Positions 10,673 to 20,716 of a DNA stretch of 64,000 nucleotides are shown here, piece after piece. The DNA is taken from the NCBI RefSeq assembly GCF_022539505.1, contig NC_061508.1, forward strand, positions 68,829,754 through 68,893,753, read 5' to 3'. Origin of the DNA: Lolium rigidum. Taxonomy: Eukaryota > Streptophyta > Magnoliopsida > Poales > Poaceae. The position numbers and the translations under genes are program-made. Under the pieces are notes generated by a model that had not been told where the DNA came from, ran no database searches, and saw only the letters and a program-made list of their open reading frames with translations. The stretch's first letter is position 1. Every line of letters begins with the position of its first letter.

Positions 10673-11270
10673 GATCTGAGGACCCAAGGGAACCAAGGAG
10701 CCCAGTCATAAATGTAATAACCTTGTGTTTGCATAAGATTGTTTTGTATAAATTTACTGCGTGCGTTGCGCGCTATGTTAGTTTGATTGATATTCTATTG
10801 TCGAGGGCGGCTGAGTGATCAGTTCAACCTGCTCTCTCGACGACTTCGTTGAATTTTTGCAATGTTATTGCGAAGTCGATATGTACGTTTTATGAAAGAG
10901 AGAACCGTCAACTTAGTCGAAGGAATTAGACGCTTGGCTTCGTCACACGGTGCACCGGTTTGAGCCTTATTTTATGATAATGTAACCATCGACTGCAGCA
11001 CTCGCGTATTTTCTCGAGGCTTGGACTGATTTTTTGTGTGTGTCATTAATCTTAGCTCTCGTTGAGAGTATTTAATTAATGACATTGCGTAAACGTATTT
11101 TGTTAGGCCGGCGCTCCCGATGGGAGTAAGAGCCAAGTGTAGGGGCTATAGACGACCTGTTCGGGTGGTAGGGCCTGTGTTGAGAAAAAAGGTAGAAAAC
11201 CTGATTAAAATTTTATTCATAACTCAAAAGCAACCTTAAGGGTTGTTGAACAATAAAAAGCAGTAGTATC
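10673..11270. other. Spacer between aORF2 and the pol terminus
   Basis: About 600 bp without coding potential separates the two convergent transcription units. It contains one copy of the palindrome CTCCCGATGGGAG (11114-11126). It should hold the 3' ends of both the antisense genes and the pol frame. Confidence 0.5.
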
Positions 11271-11418
11271 CTATGTATAGAACTGTCGCAGGTGTGCGAT
11301 GTTCCACGGATTCCCAACATCTTTTCCCGAAGTTGGGTTTTTGAGCCGGTATGCTCCTCCTGGTATCACTTCAGTGACGATCTAAGGTCCTTCCCATGGG
11401 GACTCGAGTTTTGAGGGT
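11271..11418 (-). pseudogene. Integrase C-terminus (GPY/F region) of the outer gypsy element
   Basis: The minus strand from 11418 continues the integrase cut at 20716, across the AGGGT target duplication. It reads SKLESPWEGP, then a stop (TAG) where the GPY/F motif should have its aromatic residue. It continues with IVTEVIPGGAYRL and NPWNIAHLRQFYT, ending at a natural stop (11271-11273). The GPY/F module normally helps target-site choice. The stop shows that pol was damaged independently of the nested insertion. Confidence 0.8.
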
Positions 11419-12307
11419 TGTCGGGGGGAAGTCCCCGGGTAGGGCAATGGACGCGGAGCAGCCGGCTTGAGGTTGGCCGGCTCGCGGCAAAGGCCGGCTG
11501 AGGAGCAGCCGGCTGGAGCCGTGGCCGGCTGCCTCGGGAGCCGGCTGGCTCTAAGTCCTAGTCAGCCTGGCTGCGGCCTTCAACGCTGTAGCTGGGCCGG
11601 CTTCTACAAGCCATATCCGACTGGGGTTTGTACCCTAGACCGACTCGAGGCTGGCGAGTCTTGCACTAGAAGGAACTGGGTAGGTGGTCCAGGTTCGAAG
11701 GTCCACGCTGACCTCACCTCCCGTAAAGCGCGGGGCACTGTGGAGCAACAGTGTCACGCGGTGGACAGGCCATCATGGCGTACGTCGGTCCGTACCGGCT
11801 ACAGGGCATGATGGCGACAGGGACACCTCCTCGCCATACCGCTGACTCCGGCAGGCGGATGGGACGGGCCATGATGCCTCAACGGCTCCCTGACGTCAAA
11901 GCCTCGGGAAGGAGCGGAAGCCGGAGCCGGCCAAGCCGGCCACTAGACTATAGGGACTTCTATGTAAAGTGCCAGTGCCTATATAAGCTGGGCTACCCCC
12001 TCGTGCGGGGGACGATCGATCACTTCTTACTCATTCTAGTCTTAGCGCTGCCCTGTGAGAGAGACCTTCGTCTACCTTAGCCTCCCAGGAGCAGCCGGAT
12101 ATAGCTCTAGGAGCACCATTGTACTGTGTGATCACCATATACACTCATAGCAGGAGTAGAGGTGTTACCTCCACAGGAGGGCCTCGAACACAGGTACGTC
12201 GACCGTGTCACTCGTCCCCATACCCGCATCCGGATACCACCGCGAGACCACTTAGGAACCACTTCGATTAGCCACCCTATGGCATATGTCATGACGATAC
12301 CACGACA
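11419..12307 (+). repeat. 5' LTR of the nested element (889 bp)
   Basis: It begins TGTCGGGGGGAAG and ends ACCACGACA, followed directly by TTTGGCGCCCACCG. It is rich in a CCGGCT/AGCCGG motif and has a TATA-like 'cctatataagc' near 11980. The partner LTR at 19827 is about 98% identical by eye count. Confidence 0.93.
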
Positions 12308-12327
12308 TTTGGCGCCCACCGTGGGGC
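12308..12327 (+). other. Primer binding site of the nested element
   Basis: TTTGGCGCCCACCGTGGGGC directly follows the 5' LTR, in the place and form of a tRNA-primed PBS (TGGCGCC...). It differs from the outer element's PBS (TGGCGCCGTCTG...), so the two elements use different primers. Confidence 0.75.
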
Positions 12328-12556
12328 CTTCAGCGTCCGCGGCCGGTGTCTTCATCCGGACGGGCCTCACCATCACCACCGGCGAGCGGGTCGCTTCGGG
12401 CTTGATCGCGGAGATTCGGCTCCCTCGGCTGCGTCGGCGACAACGCTGGCCGCGCCGCCGAGCCGGCCATTCCCAGCCGGCGGCAACGTCATCAGCTTCG
12501 GCGGCTTCGACGTCTACGTCGCCACCGTCGCACCACCGTGCTACCCACGCGAGATC

Positions 12557-14694
12557 GTGCACTGCGCAAGCCCTCCTCCTGGAGCCGGCGCCAGCCTCAC
12601 CACCGCCAGTCCCTGTGTCATGCAGGAGGTCATGGCAACCGCCGATGACACCGGCGACAAGTCCACGCGCGTCCGCGGCCCCGAGTTGGAGCGCACCGCG
12701 AGGGACGCCGGCGCATCCGGCTCAGGCCCAAAGGCCCCAGCACCACCGTCCCGGCTGGATGAAGTCCGGGCAAAGTTGACCTCCCCGCTCACAGCCGGAG
12801 GCAACCCTGCCACCATCGAGAAAGATCTGGAGGCACACCGCCAGCTCCTCCTCAGGCAGGCTAAAGAGCTAGCTGCTGCCAAGCGCCAGCTGGAGATCAA
12901 CCGGTGCGAGTACGACCGCGCCCACGCCTTCACGCCAGGCGGCGACAACCCAAGCCGAGCCGGGCAGATACGCCGGAGGGGAGGCGGCCTGGGCGCCGAG
13001 ATCGCCCGGGACGGCGCAGAATCGCCGGCTCCGTCCGCGGAGCAACCCGTCTACAACACCCCCGACAAGAACATGCGCGCGGCGCAAGCCGCCGCAGAAG
13101 AGCTGAACCGCCTCGAAGGCGAAGAGTTACGCCGCCAGACGAAGCGGGTAACTGAGCTGCTCAACGCGGCCGCCAAGCAGTCGGCCGACCCCAGGAACGC
13201 CACTGCCCCCAGAGCTTCTCACGCTCGCGGCGCTGCAGGCAACGACAGGGACGGCCCGAGGGACACGGCCGAGTCCGCCTCCCCGCACCAAGCCGGCACC
13301 GGGATTCCCGGGCCACCCACGCAAGTTCCAGCCGCACAAGCCGGCCGCCCAGTGGCAACAGCGGCCGCAGCCGGCCACCATCAAGCCGGCGTGAGGAAGA
13401 AGAATCCGAGAGGCCGGTGCCAAGACGCCAGCACCGCGCGGCCCCGGAGGCCAGTGGTCACCGCCAGCCGGCCCACTCCCGGCTGGGCCCACGCATCGAG
13501 CCGGCCGACGCCAGAGATCGCCTCGACCGGCTGGTCGAATCCCGCATTGCGGAGGAAGAAGGGCCAGCCGGCCCAAAGTGCTTCGGGCCGCGGATCCTCA
13601 ACGAGCCCATGATCAACGGCTTCCAACTCCCCCGCGACACGCCCAAGTACGACGGCACGGCCAAGCCGGAGGACTGGCTGCAGGATTACTCCACCGCAGT
13701 CGGCATCGCCAAAGGCAACAAGCGCTGGGCTGTGCGCTACTCCCCCCTCATGTTGCTCGGCTCCGCCCGCACGTGGCTCAACAACCTGCCAGCCGGCAGC
13801 ATCAACAGCTGGCTCGACTTCGAGGAGGCCTTCATCAGCAACTTCACCGGCACCTACCGCCGGCCGGGTCGCCCCCAACAGCTCGAGATGTGCAAGCAGG
13901 GCCCGGACGAGACGGACCGCGCATACCTGACGCGTTGGTGCGAAATGCGCAACTCCTGAGAGGGCGTGCACGAGATCCAGGCCGTCGGCTTCTTCATGGC
14001 CGGCTGCCGGCCCAACACCATGATGTGGCACAAACTGCGCCGCAGCGAGCCCAAGACGATGGCCGCCTTGATGGCCATCGCGGACAAGTATGCGTTGGCT
14101 GAGGGAGCCAGCAGTGCCCCGGCTGAGATTTCGCCGGCTCCGTCCAGGCGGGACAACAGCAAGCCGCTCGAGCACAAGCCGGCCGAGGGCGGCCATCATG
14201 GCAGCCGGCGGGACAACTACCGCGGCAAGCGGCACAACGACCAGCCGGACCGCCGGTACGGCTCCGCTCATGTGGCAGCCGTGTCGGACCACGCGGCGGC
14301 TGGCGGCAGCCGGCGCCAGAAACAAACAGACCAGCCTTGGAAGCCGAAGTACACCTTTGAGCAGATGCTCGACTCGCCGTGCAAGTACCACAGCGGCAAG
14401 AACCCCTCCAACCACACCACCCGCGACTGCCACTTCATGAAGCGGCTGACAAGCAGCGAGCCACTTCTGCCTCCACCCCCGCCTCCACCAGCCGGCGGGC
14501 CGGGTGGCCAAGCCGGTGCAGAGAACGCCAACCTCGAGCACCACGAGGCTAACCAAGTGCACCATGGCGGCCGGTACCTGGCTGAGGATGCCACGTACAT
14601 CATCTTCACCACCGAGCCGGAGGACAAAACGAGCCAGCAGCGCCGTTCCGACCAGCTACAGACCGCAACCCGGCTGTCCGGCTGGCGGGAGTAA
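12557..14694 (+). pseudogene. gag of the nested element, broken
   Basis: The N-terminal part (12557 to about 13390) is basic and proline/alanine-rich with a helical stretch (EKDLEAHRQLLLRQAKELAA). A frameshift at about 13390-13420 leads into the true gag core: FGPRILNEPMINGFQLPRD, PEDWLQDY, ARTWLNNLPAGSINSWLDF and FISNFTGTYRRP. A TGA (13957-13959) interrupts it just before EGVHEIQAVGFF. The frame then goes on to a zinc-binding C-terminus (CKYHSGKNPSNHTTRDCHF) and ends at 14694. No protease or RT follows. Gag would form the particle shell; this copy could not do so without repair or readthrough. Confidence 0.82.
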
Positions 14695-15079
14695 GAGCCT
14701 AGGGAGCCGGCACGCGAAAGACGGCTAAGGGAAAGAGTGAAAGCGAATCGATTCTTGCACAACTCTTCATAAAAGTGCTGGATTGCCAAATTCAGCTCGT
14801 TCGACTGAAATACTGTCGGCCTCACCCAGCGGCACGCTCTTGATCCGGCGACGGACCGCAAGTCGGACGTACGATCGGAAAGGGCAACGCCAAAGAGTAG
14901 GGCGGATGGGAAAAAACGAACAAGCCGGAAGAAAGCAAGCCGACACACAATTGATTAATAAACACATTAAAGTGTGCCCTAATAAACGGATATTAATATT
15001 GTCATTACATATGCACCCGGCATCCCGGGGATTTAATAACTTGTCTTTGCAAAAGCAAGATTACATCAAACAGGAAAGT
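14695..15079. other. Non-coding spacer between gag and the antisense gene
   Basis: About 385 bp separate the convergent ends of gag (+) and the antisense gene (-). Pol would be expected on the plus strand from here on, but no RT, RNase H or integrase motif is found. Confidence 0.6.
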
Positions 15080-18000
15080 CTAAACGCCGGCTGGAGGAGG
15101 ACCAGTCGGATCAGCACCAGGCGGAGACTCCATCTCAATCTCATCTTCAAACTCCTCCTCGTCGTCAGACGGCGGGTTCGGGTCCTCGATGAAGATACGC
15201 TTGTCGACGAAGTCGGCGATGGCGCAGGCGCGGGCAAGCCGGGCAGTCTTGTTCTCCGCCGGAAGGTTTTCCTCCACGCCGGCTCGCCGACACTCCAGCT
15301 GGTCGAGGTTGACCTCGTCGTACCAAGAAAGCACGAAGGAGAGGGCCATATCAGCTCCGGCACGTGCAGCCGACTCCTTCCAGTCGTGGAAGCGGTCAGG
15401 CGCCATCTCCAGCCATTTGATGAGGTTGGCAAGGTCCTGCGGCAGCGTCTCAGTCGGCCACAGCAGCCGGATCAGCTCCTCCGCCGCCTTCCGGAGTTCC
15501 CAGCCAAGCTTCGTGATGGGCTCGACGCGGGCGGCCATGGACGCCAGGTAGTCGTCCATGGAGAAGCAGGCCGAGCTCTACTCCCCAGTAGCCTGCCGGC
15601 GCGCCTCCCGCGCCTTGCCGGCCGCCGCTAGCGCCGCATCCTGCGCCTCAGGGAAGGCCGCTGCAAGGAAAAAGCAAGTCAGAAGCTTATCGAAGGCAGA
15701 AAAATGCAAATTTTCAAAGTAAGACTGGCGGCAGCCGACAAGAACCGACTGCCCCCAGCCTGAAGATGGGGATTTCAAAGTCCTAAAGTAAGACTGGCGG
15801 CAGCCGGCAAGAACCGACTGCCCCCAGCCTGAAGATGAAGATTTCGGTCCTAAAGTAAGACTGGCGGCAGCCGGCAAGAGTCGACTGCCCCCAGCCTAAA
15901 GATGGAGATTCCGAATCTAAGTAAGACTGGTGGCAGCCGGCAAGAGCCGACTGCCCCCAGCCTGAAGATAGAGATTCCGAAGCTAAGTAAGACTGGCGGC
16001 AGCCGGCAAGAACCGACTGCCCCCAGCCTGAAGATAGAGATTCCGAAGCTAAGTAAGACTGGCGGCAGCCGGCAAGAAACGACTGCCCCCAGCCTGAAGA
16101 TGGAGACAGCGAAAAGATCAGTTTCTGCCGCCGGCTGCCAACCTAAGCTGGCAGCCGACAGCCGAAAGCCGGCAAAGGGGAAGGAAAGAAAGAACGCAAG
16201 GACTCACCCGCCAAGCCGCGGTCGAGCCTGCCAATCTCCTCCACCCACCGCTTGGCGGTGGCCGACAGCTCTTCAGATTTAGCGGTCACCTCTCGCCGAA
16301 GTTCAAGCCGCTGCCGGTCCACCTCCTCCAGCCGCTTGGACATGCCCTCCACCTTCTCCTCCTCAGCCTTTTTGAGGGCGGCCAACTCCTTGAGATGGTT
16401 AGCCTCAAGCTTGCGCATCCGCGTCAGCTCGCCGTCTGCCACCCTCAGCTTGGCAGCAGCAGCCCGGCCCGCCTCCTCGCTCTTGGCGCACTGGGCGCGG
16501 GCGATCCGAAGATCCTCCTCCAGCTGTGGAACCCGAGCAGCTTCAGCTGCAAGACGACAAGAAAAATCATTAGCCGAATGAAATCAAAGAAAAAGAAGCC
16601 AAGTCAAAAGGAAGAAAACCCTACCCTTGACGACCTCCAGCTCGCGAGCCAAGGCGGCCCACTCGATCTTGGCCTTGTGGTAGCTGGTCACCACCTGGTT
16701 GTACAAGACGGTGCGTCGCTCCGCAACCGTCTAAGAGAAAGTCAGTTGTTTAGGCGAAACCCGGACCGGCTCCCGCCACTCCAAGCAGCCAGCCCATGCC
16801 TCGGAGGGCTACCAGGATAACAATAAAATTGCAAAAACAAGAGAAGACACTCACCTTGTCAGCATCCTCCAGCGTTGCTAGCTGGGCAATGGTCTCAGCG
16901 GCTTTGGCCTTGAGGCTGGCGCGGAAGCCAGAGAAGAACATCTTCATGGGCGCCGTGCCTGGCTGCCCCTCCCAGCTGATCACCTCACAGGAGTCAGCCT
17001 GGTGCCACGCCTTCTCCATGGTGCCAGCCGAACCAAGGCTGGAGTCAGAGGCGGACGGCACGCTCAACAGCCGGGCACCCTTGGCCACGTGGAGGCCTGA
17101 AGGTGGCTCCGACGGACCCTTCATCCTCACCAACGCCCGGGAGTCGGCGTCCCTCGAGCGCGCTAGCTTCTCCCTCAACGGCTCCTTCCCGGCCGGCTCC
17201 CCCCTCGGCGGCTCCGAAGCCGGAGGCGGCGCAGTCGAGGCAGTCGGTCCGGTGGGGGCCGCCTTCTCCGGCGTCAGATGCGTCCCTTCAGGCGGCGCAG
17301 CCCCGCCGGCTCCAGCTCCGGCCGCTGGCGGTGCACCCCTGCCAGCCCCGGCCGCAGGCCCCAACAGTGGAGCGCGGCGCGGAAACAACTCGTCCAGAGT
17401 GGGCCCGTGGGCCGACTCACCCTGGGCGCCGCGGCCTGGCGCTGAAGGAGGTGCAGCTGAAGAAGACGCCACCGCGGAAGGCGGCGTAGTCGCAGGCGGC
17501 ACGATGACGACAGGCGGCGCGCGCGCAAGCATCGAAGGAGGCGGTGTCGGTTCCCTCTTCCGCCGGAGCGGCGGCACAACGCGAGCAGCCGGCCCAGAGC
17601 CGCCGCCCTGGGTAAACTTTATGGCGGCCCTAGTCGGACAAACAAAAGAAGATAAATACAAAGAAAGGAAAGAAAAGGAATCAAAACAATGAAGAAAAAG
17701 GACTCACCCGGTTGCCTCGGGAACCTTCTTGGGCCCCAGCTGGCGCTGCTTCTTGGCCCTGCTCTCCAGCGCGGCCGTGGACCCACCGCCGGCCCACTTC
17801 TTCCTCTTGGGCGCAGGAGTCGCCGAGTCGGCAGGCGGCCTCATGCGCAGGGGCACCGCGGGGATCGGCCCCGTAGCGGACATCGCCGGCTCCTCCTCCT
17901 CCCGTTGCTCTGGCAAGGGCGGCGGGTTGTGCTCCCCCTGGCCGCCTCGGTCCGGTACCTCCGGCAGCTCGTCATCGCCGGCTTGGTCAGCCGGATCAAC

Positions 18001-19016
18001 ATGATCCGGCGTCCAGTTCTTCTCCGCCAGGTCGCCGTCCTCGATGCCCTGGCGGTCGAAAAGCTGAAAGCAAAGCAAAGTAAGTAACAAGTCGGCCACG
18101 CAGCCGCAAGCCGGGAGTCGGCCAAAGAGCAAAAACTTACCAACTCAGGCGGCGACGCTCGGCCGTGAGGCATCAGCCCCCAGTCCCAGTTCTCCGGCAT
18201 GTTGGCCTTGGTGACGTTGTTCACCCGGCGGGCGACCTGGAACTTGTTGAGCTCGAGCTTGGATGTCCGGGTTGGGTCAAGCCGGCCAGACATGTGCCCA
18301 ATTTTGTGGACACGCATCTGGAGCGGCAGCACCCGGCGCTCGGTGTAGGTGCAGAGGAGGTCCTCGGCGCTCAGCCGGCCCTCTGAAACGCTGGCCCCCA
18401 GGAAGTCCCATAGGAGATTTACCTCTGCGTCCGGGTTCGTCGTCTTGGCGTTGTGGCCCCAGTTGAGCCGGCTAGTTGGGGGCGCCGGGTTGTACTCAGG
18501 CAGGTTGAGCCGGTCGAAGGCCGGATTGTCGTTCCGCACGTAGAAGAATGACATTTGCCAGTTCTTCACCGAGTCCACCGTCGGGATCTTCGGGAAGGGC
18601 GTACCCGTGCGGGGGTATATCGAGGCGGCGCCGCAGGTCCGCAGGTGGCCGTCTGTCGTCTGCGCCTTGAGGTAGAACAGCCGGCTCCAAAATTCGACGT
18701 CCGGCCACAAGCCGGCGTAGCCCTCCATGAAGGCCACATAGCAGCTGAGGAGGATGCAGGAGTTGGCCGGCAGATGGTGAGGCTGCAAGCCGAAGAAGTC
18801 CAAGAACTCGCGGAAGAAGGGCGAAGCCGGCAGGCCCAACCCTCGATCGAGGTGCGCCCCGAAGACCACGCGTTCGACGGGTTCCGGCCTGGGCTCGATC
18901 TCGTCGCCGGGCACCCTCGTAACCACCCCCGCCGGAATCCGGCGGAGGCGCACCAGACGCGCGATGTCATCCTCGCGCATGTACGAGCCCCTCCAGGAGC
19001 CACTTGGCTGAGCCAT
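15080..19016 (-). pseudogene. Antisense spliced 'gypsy-type transposon' gene of the nested element
   Basis: Six exons on the minus strand join in frame: 19016-18141, 18063-17708, 17629-16855, 16730-16625, 16546-16208 and 15660-15080. All introns are GT-AG. The product would be about 1010 residues, with one in-frame TAG at 15580-15578 (codon 845). Residues 1-292 are the 'putative gypsy type transposon' domain (RIPAGVVTRVPGDE, LPASPFFREFLDFFGLQPHH, GLWPDVEFWSRLFYLKAQ). Residues 293-670 are acidic then proline/alanine-rich with a basic KRKKW patch. Residues about 670-815 form a long coiled coil (HLKELAALKKAEEEKVEGMS). The end is a helical domain (LLWPTETLPQDLANLIKWLE) and an acidic tail. The plan matches aORF1 of the outer element. 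Role unknown; it is the only large gene besides gag in this pol-less element. Confidence 0.78.
15719..16108. repeat. Tandem array, six units of 66-69 bp, in the last intron of the antisense gene
   Basis: Unit starts are at 15719, 15788, 15855, 15921, 15987 and 16053, each beginning GTAAGACTGGCGGCAGCC or nearly so. The last three periods are exactly 66 bp. The array lies wholly inside the intron between exons 5 and 6 (16207-15661). On the minus strand each unit contains a pyrimidine-rich stretch ending in TTCAG. On the plus strand the 66 bp period leaves an open frame with a 22-residue repeat starting KIEIPKLSKTGG; this is probably a by-product. Confidence 0.9.
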
Positions 19017-19826
19017 TGATGAGGAGGAGGAAGAAGAAGACCAGGAGAGGCGAAACAGCGAAGAAGAACCGCTCCTCGCTGGGGGAGAGCGCGGTGGCGA
19101 CGGACGTACCGTTGAAACGCGGGGCCCCGTGGCGCTGGCTTGACGCGCGGACGGCTATCGGGCGGTGAAGGAGTCCGGCCGCGCTTGGTCGCCGGAGTTC
19201 GCCAGGAGGTCACCGGAGAAGGAGCGGCGACGTGCGAGAGCGCTCAAGTGAAGAAGAGAGAGAGCTCGGGCGCAGACACGAAAAGGGCAAGGAGAGTGCT
19301 TCGGTACCACACCCAGGGGCATTTAAAGCCGCCTGCCGCGCCCGAGGCGCTGCCACCTGGCGATCGTGGGCCACGACAGGATCAACTGCGCCATAACTCC
19401 CCCCCACGACGGCAGCGGTTACTGGAAACGGCCACACCACGTCCCCCACTACCGCACCGGATCCGGGAAAAACATTGATGTGACCATACGAAACGGCAGC
19501 AGGAGCCGGCCGTCAGACCGGTCAAGTCGAGCGCAGGGCCCGAGGCGGCGGAGACTCCGGCGCGCCCAAGCCGGAGCCGGACATAAAAATCAATCCGGCC
19601 CCAAACTCTTGTAGCAAGACGGAGGCATCATCAAGCCGCAAAAGCGAAAGAAACGTCCGGCTAGAGCAAGCCGGACAAAGCGAGCCGGATGAGGGCGCAG
19701 TCGGCTGAATGAAAATTCTCAGTCGACCCCTCCAGGAGCTGCCAGATACATACGAGGGATAACTAGAAGCCAGGAAAACCTGCCTAGGTCCTTCTTAACG
19801 CAGGACCTTGCCAGTTCGGGGGCTAA
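19017..19826 (-). promoter_or_regulatory. Upstream region of the nested antisense gene, with PPT
   Basis: The 800 bp between the antisense start codon and the 3' LTR hold no ORF of note. A TATA-like TTTAAAT (minus strand, 19327-19321) lies about 300 bp upstream of the ATG at 19016. At the LTR edge is the polypurine tract TTCGGGGGCTAA (about 19815-19826) needed for plus-strand priming of the element. Confidence 0.4.
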
Positions 19827-20716
19827 TGTCGGGGGGGAAGACCCCGGGTAGGTAAATGGACACGGAGCAGCCGGCTTGAGGTTGGCCGGCTCGCGGCAAA
19901 GGCCGGCTGAGGAGCAGCCGGCTGGAGCCGTGGCCGGCTGCCTCGGGAGCCGGCTGGCTCTAAGTCCTAGTCGGCCTGGCTGCGGCCTTCAACGTTGTAG
20001 CTGGGCCGGCTTCTACAAGCCATATCCAACTGGGGTTTGTACCCTAGACCGACTCGAGGCTGGCGAGTCTTGCACTAGAAGGAACTGGGTAGGTGGTCCG
20101 GGTTCGAAGGTCCACGCTGACCTCACCTCCCGTAAAGCGCGGGGCACTGTGGAGCAACAGTGTCACGCGGTGGACAGACCATCATGGCGTACGTCGGTCC
20201 GTACCGGCTACAGGGCATGATGGCGACAGGGACACCTCCTCGCCATACCGCTGACTCCGGCAGGCGGATGGGACGGGCCATGATGCCTCAACGGCTCCCT
20301 GACGTCAACGCCTCGGGAAGGAGCGGAAGCCGGAGCCGGCCATGCCGGCCACTAGACTATAGGGACTTCTATGTAAAGTGCCAGTGCCTATATAAGCTGG
20401 GCTACCCCCTCGTGCGGGGGACGATCGATCACTTCTTACTCATTCTAGTCTTAGCGCTGCCCTGTGAGAGAGACCTTCGTCTACCTTAGCCTCCCAGGAG
20501 CAGCCGGATACAGCTCTAGGAGCACCATTGTACTGTGTGATCACCATATACACTCATAGCAGGAGTAGAGGTGTTACCTCCACAGGAGGGCCTCGAACCT
20601 GGGTACGTCGACCGTGTCACTCGTCCCCATACCCGCATCCGGATACCACCGCGAGACCACTTAGGAACCACTTCGATTAGCCACCCTATGGCATATGTCA
20701 TGACGATACCACGACA
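19827..20716 (+). repeat. 3' LTR of the nested element (890 bp)
   Basis: It begins TGTCGGGGGGGAAG right after the polypurine tract and ends ACCACGACA. The outer element's integrase frame resumes immediately beyond it, after the AGGGT duplication. Confidence 0.93.

Larger units (their letters stand above)
11419..20716 (+). mobile_element. Nested non-autonomous gypsy element with antisense gene
   Basis: A 9.3 kb element lies inside the integrase end of the outer gypsy element, flanked by the perfect target duplication AGGGT (11414-11418, 20717-20721). It has two LTRs of about 890 bp, a PBS right after the left LTR, a gag region on the plus strand, and a polypurine tract (TTCGGGGGCTAA) before the right LTR. 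No protease, RT, RNase H or integrase is seen on either strand. The centre and 3' half are instead occupied by a six-exon gene on the minus strand. By eye the LTRs differ by 15 substitutions and one indel. The element must have been copied by enzymes supplied in trans. Confidence 0.92.

Noticed and set aside
11467..12080. ORFs in the nested element's LTR, repeated at 19876-20489
   Set aside because: Identical pairs in the two LTRs; the region is LTR promoter/leader sequence rather than coding.
13381..14565. 394-codon minus-strand ORF opposite gag
   Set aside because: It lies exactly opposite the gag core and zinc region, and has no family motifs; compositional shadow.
15902..16282. Plus-strand ORF with 22-residue repeats
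   Set aside because: The frame is a consequence of the 66 bp tandem array in an intron. Not all units keep it, and it has no promoter or conserved domain; noted only as a property of the array.
16796..17692. 298-codon plus-strand ORF in the nested element
   Set aside because: It is the mirror of the proline/alanine-rich exon 3 of the antisense gene. GC-rich composition keeps the opposite frame open, and it has no recognisable domain.
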